16,567 nt of DNA from an uncultured Bacilli bacterium (GTDB taxonomy: Bacteria; Bacillota_I; Bacilli_A; RFN20; CAG-449). The notes under the pieces are model-generated. The model made no database searches. It was given only the letters and a program-made list of their open reading frames with translations, and was not told where the DNA came from. This document shows, one piece after another, positions 1-6,949 of this stretch. Every line of letters begins with the position of its first letter. Within the stretch, counting starts at the first letter, position 1. The stretch covers positions 1 through 16,567 of the forward strand of contig CANQDY010000010.1 of the NCBI GenBank assembly GCA_947593895.1. Reading direction: 5' to 3'. The position numbers and the translations under genes are program-made.

Positions 1-75
1 TATATCGGTTATCGACATATCTTTGCATAAACATGCTTGAATTAACATTCTTTCTTCGATATTTAATCTTTTCAT
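1..75 (-). CDS. IS30-family transposase, N-terminal part (runs off the left edge)
   Basis: Reading leftward from an ATG at 75, 25 codons remain in the window. The peptide starts MKRLNIEERMLI and continues with a KDMSITDI segment. This is the usual start of IS30-family transposases, a helix-turn-helix that binds the element's ends, followed in full proteins by a DDE catalytic domain that would lie outside the window. A good ribosome binding site (GAAAGGAAG on the minus strand, about 82-91) supports the start. The 18-bp terminal repeat at 148-165 lies 73 bp upstream, where the end of an IS30 element should be. The reading frame is clean as far as it goes, so this copy may be intact. A decayed relative lies near the right edge. 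The family call rests on a short N-terminus, so confidence is moderate to good. Confidence 0.75.
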   Translation of the reverse strand, partial: MKRLNIEERMLIQACLCKDMSITDI

Positions 76-147
76 TTTAATTACTTCCTTTCTATCAAAA
101 GAAAATAATTAAATTGTCTTTTTGTCAATATCTCTCTTCCGTTGCAA

Positions 148-165
148 TAACTTTGTCACTTAACA
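148..165 (-). repeat. Terminal repeat of the left IS30 element
   Basis: The minus-strand sequence TGTTAAGTGACAAAGTTA occurs here and, exactly over 18 bp, at 15733-15750 on the plus strand. Here it lies upstream of an IS30 transposase start; there it lies downstream of an IS30 transposase relic. The two copies therefore face outward from related elements as opposite terminal repeats would. It marks the right boundary of the element that enters from the left edge. Confidence 0.8.
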
Positions 166-190
166 ATTTTTTAACCAAGTCTAATTATTA

Positions 191-219
191 TTGACAAAAA
201 TATCCTTATTTATTAAATT
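191..219 (+). promoter_or_regulatory. Probable promoter of the polysaccharide operon
   Basis: A consensus -35 box TTGACA (191-196) is followed after 17 bp by TAAATT (214-219), a 4 of 6 match to the -10 consensus. Transcription would start near 226 and leave a leader of about 70 nt before the GTG at 298. The site is just outside the IS30 end. The weak -10 keeps confidence moderate. Confidence 0.5.
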
Positions 220-252
220 ATAAATGATTAAATTTTATTTTACTTTATTTTA

Positions 253-275
253 GTTTTACTATTAATAGTATAAAC
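253..275 (+). promoter_or_regulatory. Perfect palindrome in the ugd leader, possible operator or small hairpin
   Basis: TACTATTAATAGTA (257-270) is a perfect 14-bp palindrome. It is extended by GTTT (253-256) and AAAC (272-275) with one extra T. It lies between the predicted promoter and the ribosome binding site of the first polysaccharide gene, so a repressor could bind the DNA or the RNA could fold. In AT-rich DNA such palindromes also arise by chance. Confidence 0.3.
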
Positions 276-297
276 TGATAACTATGGAGGTAATTCT

Positions 298-1515
298 GTG
301 AAAAGAAATGAAGTTATTGCCGTTGCGGGTACTGGTTACGTTGGGTTATCGTTAGCAACATTATTAGCACAAAATAATCAAGTAATTGCGGTAGATGTTA
401 TTGAAGATAAAGTAAAAAAAATCAACAATAGAATTTCTCCAATACAAGATAAAGAAATAGAAGAATTTTTTAAATCAAAGGAATTAAATCTTTTTGCTAC
501 CTTAGATGGAGAATGGGCATATAAACAAGCAGATATAGTTATAGTTGCAACACCAACAAACTATGATACTGAAACCAATCACTTTGACACACAATATGTC
601 GAACAAGTCCTTGAATTAGTGACAAAAGTAAATTCTCGAGCATTAATTGTTATAAAATCAACAATTCCTGTTGGATATACTAAAAGTATCAGAGAAAAAT
701 TTCATAATAATAATATTATATTTTCTCCAGAGTTTTTGCGAGAATCAAAAGCGTTATATGATAATTTGTATCCTAGTAGAATTATTATTGGTTGTCTTCA
801 AGATGATAGTGAAGTAAGTGAAAGGGCTAAAGTATTTGCCAATTTACTTGTTGATGGAGCTAATAAAAAAGATATAAATGTCTTGTTTATGGAACCTACA
901 GAAGCTGAAGCGGTAAAATTATTTGCTAATACTTATTTAGCATTAAGAGTATCTTATTTTAATGAACTTGATACATATGCTGAGAAAAAGGGTTTAAATG
1001 CTCAAAATATTATTAAAGGAGTTTGCTTAGATCCAAGAATCGGTGATTATTATAATAATCCTTCTTTTGGCTATGGAGGATATTGTCTACCGAAAGATAC
1101 TAGACAATTGCGAGCAAATTTTGATGGAGTACCACAGGATTTAATTTCGGCGATATGTAAATCTAACCATACTCGCAAAAACTTTATATCTACTGAAATA
1201 TATGATTTTGCAAAATCCATTTCGCAAAATAATGACATTGTTATTGGTATTTATAGATTAACAATGAAGTCAAATTCAGATAATTTTAGAGCCAGTGCTA
1301 TTCAAGGAGTTATGAGACGACTAAAAGAAAAAGATCTAGATATAATAATTTATGAACCGACATTGATTGATGATTACTTTGAAGGATATAAAGTAGTTCA
1401 TAATTTAGATCATTTTAAGAGAGTAACCACTGTCATTGTTGCAAATAGATACGATAGTATATTAGATGATGTGGCATTTAAAATTTATTCAAGAGATATT
1501 TATAGGAGGGATTAA
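298..1515 (+). CDS. ugd: UDP-glucose 6-dehydrogenase (HasB-like)
   Basis: This cytoplasmic enzyme oxidises UDP-glucose with two NAD+ to UDP-glucuronate, a precursor for acidic capsule or wall polymers. The N-terminus carries the Rossmann motif GTGYVG (residues 11-16). The family motifs IKSTIPVG, FSPEFLRESKA and GFGYGGYCLPKDT follow, the last containing the catalytic cysteine C263. The 405-residue length is normal for the family. The sequence strongly recalls streptococcal HasB throughout, including the SRDI segment near the C-terminus. The start is GTG at 298 because TGGAGG (285-290) stands 7 nt upstream. It is the first gene of the rightward cluster, and the next gene begins 1 nt after its stop. 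Other nucleotide-sugar dehydrogenases (UDP-ManNAc, GDP-mannose) share the fold, but the overall match favours UDP-glucose. Confidence 0.93.
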   Translation: MKRNEVIAVAGTGYVGLSLATLLAQNNQVIAVDVIEDKVKKINNRISPIQDKEIEEFFKSKELNLFATLDGEWAYKQADIVIVATPTNYDTETNHFDTQYVEQVLELVTKVNSRALIVIKSTIPVGYTKSIREKFHNNNIIFSPEFLRESKALYDNLYPSRIIIGCLQDDSEVSERAKVFANLLVDGANKKDINVLFMEPTEAEAVKLFANTYLALRVSYFNELDTYAEKKGLNAQNIIKGVCLDPRIGDYYNNPSFGYGGYCLPKDTRQLRANFDGVPQDLISAICKSNHTRKNFISTEIYDFAKSISQNNDIVIGIYRLTMKSNSDNFRASAIQGVMRRLKEKDLDIIIYEPTLIDDYFEGYKVVHNLDHFKRVTTVIVANRYDSILDDVAFKIYSRDIYRRD

Positions 1516-1516
1516 T

Positions 1517-2398
1517 ATGAAAACTTTAACAAAAAATTTTTTATTATTTCCTTTTAATATTTTATATCGTCTTAATCCTGCGTTAGAATTAAGACTATTA
1601 TTTAGAATTAAACATGGATATCGATTGGATTTAAAAAATCCCAAGACTTATAACGAAAAACTTCAGTGGATAAAATTATATGATAAAAATCCTTTGATGC
1701 CCAAATGTGTTGATAAATATCATGTAAGAGAATATATTCGATCAAAAGGATGCGGACATCTTTTAAATGAATTAATTTGGGAAGGATTTAATCCAAACGA
1801 TATTCCTTTTGATTCTTTACCTAATCAATTTGTAATTAAGGCTACTCACGGATCAACTTTTAATATTATTGTAAAAGATAAAAAAGAAATAAACGGAACT
1901 GAAATTATAAAAAAATGTAATAAATGGCTAAAAACAAAATTTGTACCTTGTTATGGTGAATGGTTTTATGGTAAAGAAAAGCCACGCATCATTATCGAGA
2001 AATATTTGGAAAATGAAGCGACGGGACAACTAACTGATTATAAGTTTTATTGTTTTAATGGAAAAGTAAAATTAATAAGATTAGATAATAATCGATTTAC
2101 GAATCATACAGCTGATTTTTATGATATTTTTTGGAATAAAGTAAATATTAAACAAAAATATCCGAATTCAGACATCATTGTGGAAAAACCAGCTAATTTA
2201 GATGAAATGATTAAATATGCCGAAATTTTGTCTAATGATTTTTTTCATGTCAGAGTAGATATGTATAATGTAGAAGGAACTATTATTTTTGGTGAATTGA
2301 CTTTTACTACTTCGGCAGGTTTCGATAAATTTGAACCAGTGGAATATGATAAAACTCTTGGCGATTATTTAGACATAAAAGGTAGTGTAGAACAATGA
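1517..2398 (+). CDS. TupA-like ATP-grasp protein
   Basis: A 293-residue protein of the TupA-like ATP-grasp family, found in capsule and wall-polymer clusters. TupA itself was linked to teichuronopeptide synthesis in alkaliphilic Bacillus. ATP-grasp enzymes join a carboxylate to an amine through an acyl phosphate, so adding amino acids to uronic acids is a sensible but unproven role. Visible family segments are KTYNEKLQWIKLYD near residue 40, FVIKATHGS in the nucleotide-binding region, IIEKYLE, DYKFYCFNGK, and VDMYNVEG followed by FGELTFTTSAG near the C-terminus, which supplies metal-binding acidic residues. The start at 1517 is preferred over an in-frame ATG at 1466 because AGGAGGG lies at 1504-1510 and the upstream part overlaps ugd. 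Its TGA stop overlaps the next ATG by 4 bp (ATGA), a sign of translational coupling. Confidence 0.82.
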   Translation: MKTLTKNFLLFPFNILYRLNPALELRLLFRIKHGYRLDLKNPKTYNEKLQWIKLYDKNPLMPKCVDKYHVREYIRSKGCGHLLNELIWEGFNPNDIPFDSLPNQFVIKATHGSTFNIIVKDKKEINGTEIIKKCNKWLKTKFVPCYGEWFYGKEKPRIIIEKYLENEATGQLTDYKFYCFNGKVKLIRLDNNRFTNHTADFYDIFWNKVNIKQKYPNSDIIVEKPANLDEMIKYAEILSNDFFHVRVDMYNVEGTIIFGELTFTTSAGFDKFEPVEYDKTLGDYLDIKGSVEQ

Positions 2399-2850
2399 AA
2401 ACTATTTTATTAACCTCTTCTTCCGGTGGGCATTTTGAGCAATTATCAATTTTAAAGAAACATCTTTCTTCAGAGTATAATGTGTTTATATTGACGGAAA
2501 AAACTGAATATACGAATGAAGAAAATAACACTTTTTATTTAAATCAAATTAATAGAAAACAAATTAATTTTATTTATAAATTTTTGAAAAATAGAAAAAT
2601 TATAAAGAAAATTTTGGAAAAATTAAATCCGGATGTAGTAATTTCAACTGGAGCACTAGCTACTTTGTCGGTATGTCGCATTGCTCATAAAATGAATAAA
2701 AAAGTTATTTTTATAGAATCATTTGCCAAAATAAATTCTCCGACAAAAACTGGAAAAGTTGTATATAAATTTGCGGATGAGTTTATTGTTCAATGGCCTG
2801 AAATGCTTAAATATTATCCAAAAGCTAAATGTTTTGGAGGTATTTATTAA
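2395..2850 (+). CDS. Alg14-like subunit of a two-part glycosyltransferase (PssD/EpsE type)
   Basis: This 151-residue protein has the size and opening of bacterial Alg14/PssD-type proteins: an LLTSSSGGH loop at residues 5-13 and a DVVISTGA segment near residue 80. In eukaryotes Alg14 anchors and activates Alg13, and the bacterial pair PssD/PssE or Cps14F/Cps14G adds a hexose to a lipid-linked sugar at the inner membrane face. The partner is the very next gene, whose ATG follows this stop codon directly, as expected for a split enzyme. The membrane-associating part would be N-terminal and is only mildly hydrophobic here. The donor and acceptor sugars cannot be read from the sequence; UDP-glucuronate or UDP-galactose would be reasonable. 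Confidence 0.87.
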   Translation: MKTILLTSSSGGHFEQLSILKKHLSSEYNVFILTEKTEYTNEENNTFYLNQINRKQINFIYKFLKNRKIIKKILEKLNPDVVISTGALATLSVCRIAHKMNKKVIFIESFAKINSPTKTGKVVYKFADEFIVQWPEMLKYYPKAKCFGGIY

Positions 2851-3321
2851 ATGATTAAAATATTTGTTACGGTAGGTTCACAACAATTTCAATTTAACCG
2901 TCTTTTAAAGGAATTAAATAAATTGGATAATTCCAAATATGAAATATTCGCACAGATTGGTAATTCATCATATATGCCAACTAATTATGCCTATACACCA
3001 TTTTTAAATCCACAAGAATTTAAAAATCATATTAATAAAGCAGATTTGATAATTACTCATGCTGGAACTGGTGCAATTATGAATTCATTAAAGTTGAATA
3101 AACCTATTATTGCAGTTGCTCGACTTGCCAAATATCATGAGCATGTTGATAATCATCAATTAGAAATTGTAAGATTATTTCAACAAAAAAACTATATTAT
3201 AGGGTTAGAAGAAGTTGATAATTTAGATAAAATAATTAATGAGTGTTTATGTCATAAATTTGAAACTTTTGAATCAAATACAAAAGTATTTATGGACAAT
3301 TTAAAAAAGTTGATAGATTAA
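2851..3321 (+). CDS. Alg13-like catalytic subunit of the two-part glycosyltransferase (PssE/EpsF type)
   Basis: A 156-residue protein equal to the C-terminal nucleotide-sugar-binding half of a GT28-family glycosyltransferase. It opens with IFVTVGSQQFQFNRLL, the standard Alg13/PssE start. It contains ITHAGTGAIMNSL (residues 68-80), the glycine-rich donor-binding loop, then PIIAVARLAKYHEHVDNHQL (from residue 85), which contacts the UDP-sugar. With the preceding Alg14-like protein it should form one membrane-bound transferase. GGAGG (2836-2840), inside the end of the previous gene, sits 10 nt before the ATG, and the two genes abut. The family call is secure; the sugar specificity is not known. 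Confidence 0.9.
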   Translation: MIKIFVTVGSQQFQFNRLLKELNKLDNSKYEIFAQIGNSSYMPTNYAYTPFLNPQEFKNHINKADLIITHAGTGAIMNSLKLNKPIIAVARLAKYHEHVDNHQLEIVRLFQQKNYIIGLEEVDNLDKIINECLCHKFETFESNTKVFMDNLKKLID

Positions 3322-3343
3322 GATATCAAAGAAAGGAAAGCAG

Positions 3344-4420
3344 ATGAAAAACAAAATTATGGATCTTTTTGATAAAATATATTATCATTTTTATCGAATT
3401 CTTTTATTTTTTACCTATAAGCATTATGTAAAATTGAAGAGCAAACATCTTAAACCATTGAGTAAATCAGATAGAAAAAAAATAAAAAAGTATTGGCATA
3501 AATATTTGCGATTTGTACCATTAAGTGAATACAAATGGAATCAAAAAATTGGAAATGGTGTTGATCCAAAACTAATTACAAATGTAGTGTGGGCTTCAAG
3601 AATAGAACCATATTTTACTAACCTAAAAATGGTTAAAGGTTTTCAAGATAAGAATTATTTTGAAACTATAGTTGGCAAAGCAAATTCCCCTGAAACAGTA
3701 GTGCATTGTATCGATGGACAATTATTAGATAAAAATTACGATGATTTTAATTTAGAAAGTATTTCAAATGAAAAAGATGAATTAATCTGTAAACCATCAA
3801 TCAATTCTTGTGGTGGAACAGGAATTCAATTTTTTGATCCAAAATCATTGAATGCCAATAAAATTGCTGAGTTGAAAGAGGAATACAAGGGAAATTTTAT
3901 TATTCAAAAACGCTTAAAACAACATGATTTTTTTTCATATTTTAACGAATTTTCGACTAATACTATTAGAGTAGTTTCGTTTTTGTATAAAAATGAAGTT
4001 CATATTTTATCGGCGTTTATGCGAGTTGGGAAGCCAAATGTAAAAATCGATAATTACTCTTCAGGAGGGAGTTATATTCCAATTACAAAAGATTGGAAAC
4101 TATGGGACTATACCTTTAGAGAAGATTTAGCAAGACATGAAACTCTTAGATTTGATTCTTTACCCTCTCAAAAAGATTTTAAAGGTAAGAAAATTCCTTT
4201 TTCACAAGATATCATTAATCTAGTGAAAAAAAATCATCGCAAACTTTCACATTTTAAAATAATTTATTGGGATATTGCGATTCGTGAAGATGGAACACCA
4301 ATTATTATTGAATATAATTTAATAGATTCTTCAGTCGAAGATTATCAAATAAATAATGGTCCGATTTTTGGTGACTTAACTGACGAAGTATTAAATGAAG
4401 TTTTTCATAAGGATAAATAA
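3344..4420 (+). CDS. Sugar-transfer-associated ATP-grasp protein (first copy)
   Basis: A 358-residue protein that I place in the sugar-transfer-associated ATP-grasp family, which occurs in exopolysaccharide clusters and has no settled reaction. ATP-grasp landmarks are a conserved lysine and glycine-rich loop at residues 150-160 (KPSINSCGGTG), FIIQKRLKQHD, STNTIRVVSF, the WDIAIREDGTPIIIEYN segment (W309, D310, E323, N325) that should bind metal and ATP, and a terminal NGPIFGDLTDEVL. The N-terminus is basic and hydrophobic (residues 1-35) and could associate with the membrane. A start at 3344 is supported by GAAAGGAAAG (3330-3339). It lies 22 nt after the Alg13-like gene and 2 nt before the next gene, so it is in the same operon. 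A paralogue lies at 5752-6810. The substrate is unknown; ligation of an amino acid to a sugar is an inference. Confidence 0.83.
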   Translation: MKNKIMDLFDKIYYHFYRILLFFTYKHYVKLKSKHLKPLSKSDRKKIKKYWHKYLRFVPLSEYKWNQKIGNGVDPKLITNVVWASRIEPYFTNLKMVKGFQDKNYFETIVGKANSPETVVHCIDGQLLDKNYDDFNLESISNEKDELICKPSINSCGGTGIQFFDPKSLNANKIAELKEEYKGNFIIQKRLKQHDFFSYFNEFSTNTIRVVSFLYKNEVHILSAFMRVGKPNVKIDNYSSGGSYIPITKDWKLWDYTFREDLARHETLRFDSLPSQKDFKGKKIPFSQDIINLVKKNHRKLSHFKIIYWDIAIREDGTPIIIEYNLIDSSVEDYQINNGPIFGDLTDEVLNEVFHKDK

Positions 4421-4422
4421 AA

Positions 4423-5628
4423 ATGGAAAAAACAATTTGTATTTTAGCTGATAAATATCCTAATCCGGTAGAACCTACCACGAATATGTTTATTCAACAG
4501 TTGGCGTGGGAATTCGCAGATATAAGCAATAATGTGATAGTTATATGTCCTATGCCAATAAATTTTAATAAAGCATATAAAAAATTAGAAGAAGTATCCT
4601 TTGAAACGACTGAAAATGGGGAAAAAATTACTATATTTAGACCAAAATATATTAGTTTAGGACAGTCTAATTTATTTTTGGAAAATAAATTTTTGTTAAA
4701 GTTACTATTTAGTCGGTTTCAAAAACTAAGAGTAAAAATTACTACATTTTTATATGGTAGAAGTGTAAAAAAAATAATAAAAAAATATAAACTTCATCCG
4801 AATTTTATTTATTCTTATTTTGTTTGCCCAGCTTCTGTTGTGGCTGCAAGGCTTACTAAGAAATATGGAATTCCTTCTTTTATGGAGCATGGTGAAGCAT
4901 TTTATACCGATGATAAGAAATATGGTAATAAAAAGTTAGCTAAGGAATTTGAATATTTAACAGGAGTTATAGCGGTTTCTAATCAAAATAAAATGTATCT
5001 TACCGATGCAAAAGTGGTAAACGAAGATAAAATAGTGGTTTATCCTAATTGTTATCGCGAAGAGAGATTTTTTAAAATAGATAAACAAAAAGCTAGAGAA
5101 TATTTTAATATAGATAAAGATAAATTTATTGTTGGATATTGCGGAAGTTTGGATGATAGAAAGGGGGTTCTTCGTGTAGAAGCAGCGGTTGATAAAATAT
5201 CTGGTGCCTATATGGCATTCGCCGGAAAGGGTCCTTTAAAACCTCAATCTGATAAAGTTTTATTTTGTAAACCGGTCGCTCACGATGAATTGATTTATTT
5301 TTATAATTCGTTAGATGTTTTCGTATTACCGACATTGGGAGAAGGTAGTTGTACCGCTACGGCTGAAGCAATCGGTTGCGGATGTCCGATTATTTCTAGT
5401 GATCGTATATTTAATGAATTTTTGTGCTTTGATTGTAATTCGCTTTTGGTAGATCCTACTAATGTTGAAGATATTCAACAAAAAATAGAAATATTATTAA
5501 ATGATAGAGCGTTATTGAAAAAATTATCTGAAGGTAGTTTAGAAGTAGCAAAAACTTTACATCAAAAAGAAAGGATGAAGAAAGTATTTTCTTTCATGCA
5601 ATTGAAGGCTAAAACAATTAAAAAATAA
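4423..5628 (+). CDS. Glycosyltransferase family 4 protein
   Basis: A 401-residue GT-B fold transferase of family GT4, which moves a sugar from a nucleotide donor onto a growing lipid-linked glycan in the cytoplasm. The N-terminal acceptor domain starts CILADKYPNPVEPTTNMFIQ. A mid-protein FIVGYCGSLDDRKGV segment marks the start of the donor domain. FVLPTLGEGSCTATAEAIGC carries the E-x7-E donor-binding pair (E307 and E315), followed by GCPIISSD. The length is normal for the family. It begins 2 nt after the previous stop, with AAGGA (4409-4413) as its ribosome binding site. A strong terminator follows 12 nt after its stop, so it is the last gene of the main operon. Sugar specificity cannot be predicted. 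Confidence 0.9.
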   Translation: MEKTICILADKYPNPVEPTTNMFIQQLAWEFADISNNVIVICPMPINFNKAYKKLEEVSFETTENGEKITIFRPKYISLGQSNLFLENKFLLKLLFSRFQKLRVKITTFLYGRSVKKIIKKYKLHPNFIYSYFVCPASVVAARLTKKYGIPSFMEHGEAFYTDDKKYGNKKLAKEFEYLTGVIAVSNQNKMYLTDAKVVNEDKIVVYPNCYREERFFKIDKQKAREYFNIDKDKFIVGYCGSLDDRKGVLRVEAAVDKISGAYMAFAGKGPLKPQSDKVLFCKPVAHDELIYFYNSLDVFVLPTLGEGSCTATAEAIGCGCPIISSDRIFNEFLCFDCNSLLVDPTNVEDIQQKIEILLNDRALLKKLSEGSLEVAKTLHQKERMKKVFSFMQLKAKTIKK

Positions 5629-5640
5629 TTAATGTTGTAT

Positions 5641-5681
5641 TACTAAGTGAAAACTATTAAATATTCACTTAGTATTTTTTT
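5641..5681 (+). terminator. Intrinsic terminator of the main polysaccharide operon
   Basis: A perfect 11-bp stem (TACTAAGTGAA at 5641-5651, TTCACTTAGTA at 5664-5674) with a 12-nt loop is followed by seven Ts (5675-5681). It stands 12 nt after the GT4 stop. It separates the next ATP-grasp gene into its own transcript, or allows only readthrough. Confidence 0.9.
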
Positions 5682-5751
5682 GTATTTTTCATTATAAAAA
5701 ATGATTTTAAAGTTAAAAATCTTTATAATGGTTAAAGGAGGTAAATATAAT

Positions 5752-6810
5752 ATGAGTTTTTTAGGAAGTTCTGTAAATAAGATATTTAATATTATATACA
5801 AATTACAAAATAAAAAAATTTATAAATATGAACAAAATCTTTGCAAGTGTTCTAAGAATCTGTTGCCAAAACAAGAATTTGAAGAAATCAAAAAATTTTG
5901 GAAGAAATTTGATAGTAATTATAAAGGTTATGAGCATATTAAATATTATATAATGAGTGGGGAAGTTAACAAACTATATATTCCCGATTCTTATTTTTAT
6001 AAATATATTGATTATTATTATAATAACTGGGTTAAATTGAAAATTTTGGATAATAAATGTCTTTATAAATTTTATTTTAATAATGTCAAACAACCAGAAA
6101 CGATTGCAATGAAAGTGGACAATTTTTGGTATTTAAATGATAAAATAATAACTTTAGATGCTTTAAAGAACGAGTTAGTTAAAGAAAAAGAATTTGTTGT
6201 AAAAATTTCGTGTGATTCTGAAGGAGGTAAGGGTGTTAAATTTTATAGTGAAATAAATAAGGACTTTGATGAATTTGAAAAAAATCACCGTGATTTAATT
6301 ATTCAAAAAGTAATTAAACAATCACCTATAATGGCAAAATTAAATAATTCTTCAATTAATACTGTGCGAGTTATGACCTTCAAGAGTGATCAAGAAATTA
6401 AATGTTTATCAACAATTGTAAGATTTGGAGAAGAAGGAAAAAGGGTCGATAATGCTTGTAGCGGAGGCTTAGTTGTAGGAGTAGAGCCAGATGGAAGATT
6501 AAAAGACGTTATTTATAAACCAAAAATCTATAAAAAAGTTGAAACTAAATCTAATAATGTTAATTACCATGAAATTATTGTTCCAAAATTTCAATATATA
6601 CTTAATAAGGCTATTGAATTGCATTCGAAAATTAATTTTTCGCGTATTATATCATGGGATTTTGCTATTGATGAAAATGATGACATAGTATTAATTGAAG
6701 CTAATTTTTACTATGGTGAATTATTTTTTCATCAATTATGTAATGGCCCTCTTTTTAAAACAGAAGATGAATTATTGAGCATTTTAAATGAAGTAAATAA
6801 GGGGAAATGA
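5752..6810 (+). CDS. Sugar-transfer-associated ATP-grasp protein (second copy)
   Basis: A 352-residue paralogue of the 3344-4420 product with the same order of motifs: VKISCDSEGGKGVKF (glycine-rich loop, from residue 150), LIIQKVIKQS, INTVRVMTF, RVDNACSGGLVVG, ISWDFAIDENDDIVLIEANF (W302, D303, E316, N318) and a terminal NGPLFKTEDELL. It probably makes a carboxylate-amine bond on the same or a related glycan; this is inference. The start at 5752 is chosen over an in-frame ATG at 5701 because AAAGGAGG (5734-5741) lies 10 nt before it. The terminator at 5641-5681 precedes it. A perfect TATAAT (5724-5729) lies upstream but too close to the ribosome binding site to be a convincing promoter. TATAAA at 5693-5698 is the alternative, also without a good -35. 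Its TGA stop overlaps a ribosome binding site for a five-codon frame at 6818, apparently a cut-off next gene. Confidence 0.83.
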   Translation: MSFLGSSVNKIFNIIYKLQNKKIYKYEQNLCKCSKNLLPKQEFEEIKKFWKKFDSNYKGYEHIKYYIMSGEVNKLYIPDSYFYKYIDYYYNNWVKLKILDNKCLYKFYFNNVKQPETIAMKVDNFWYLNDKIITLDALKNELVKEKEFVVKISCDSEGGKGVKFYSEINKDFDEFEKNHRDLIIQKVIKQSPIMAKLNNSSINTVRVMTFKSDQEIKCLSTIVRFGEEGKRVDNACSGGLVVGVEPDGRLKDVIYKPKIYKKVETKSNNVNYHEIIVPKFQYILNKAIELHSKINFSRIISWDFAIDENDDIVLIEANFYYGELFFHQLCNGPLFKTEDELLSILNEVNKGK

Positions 6811-6817
6811 GGTATAG

Positions 6818-6835
6818 ATGGCAAAAAAATTATAA
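6818..6835 (+). pseudogene. Five-codon stub of a lost downstream polysaccharide gene
   Basis: GAGG (6809-6812) overlaps the TGA of the ATP-grasp gene. After 5 nt comes ATG, which reads MAKKL and then stops. The spacing is what the next gene of an operon would have, and very AT-rich debris follows immediately. I infer that the operon once continued and was cut here. Such a short frame could also be chance. Confidence 0.3.
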
Positions 6836-6836
6836 A

Positions 6837-6887
6837 TTAATGTTAAAATATAAAAAAATATTTTAAAAAATTAATAATGAACATTAA
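6837..6887. repeat. Nested AT-rich inverted repeat at the edge of the accessory region
   Basis: TTAATGTT (6837-6844) pairs with AACATTAA (6880-6887). Inside, AAAATAT (6845-6851) pairs with ATATTTT (6858-6864). The structure has no T-tract, so it is not a normal terminator. It sits just past the end of the polysaccharide genes and could be a junction scar or chance in AT-rich DNA. Confidence 0.35.
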
Positions 6888-6904
6888 ATAAACAAAAGAA
6901 CTGT

Positions 6905-6949
6905 AAGAATAGTTTTTTCATAGTTAACTATTTCTTAAAACTTTTTTTT
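6905..6949 (+). terminator. Possible terminator after the second ATP-grasp gene
   Basis: AAGAATAGTT (6905-6914) can pair with AACTATTTCTT (6926-6936) with one bulge, followed by AAAAC and eight Ts (6942-6949). The gap between stem and T-tract makes it imperfect. It overlaps the 3' end of the IS110 relic on the other strand. Confidence 0.35.

Noticed and set aside
2307..2531. 74-codon open frame on the minus strand
   Set aside because: It lies across the junction of two well-supported plus-strand genes and has no family-like text or ribosome binding site.
5126..5335. 69-codon open frame on the minus strand
   Set aside because: It is fully inside the GT4 gene, antisense to the conserved donor domain.
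5724..5729. Perfect TATAAT as the promoter of the second ATP-grasp gene
   Set aside because: A start 7 nt downstream would fall inside the ribosome binding site at 5734-5741, and no -35 box is at the right distance.
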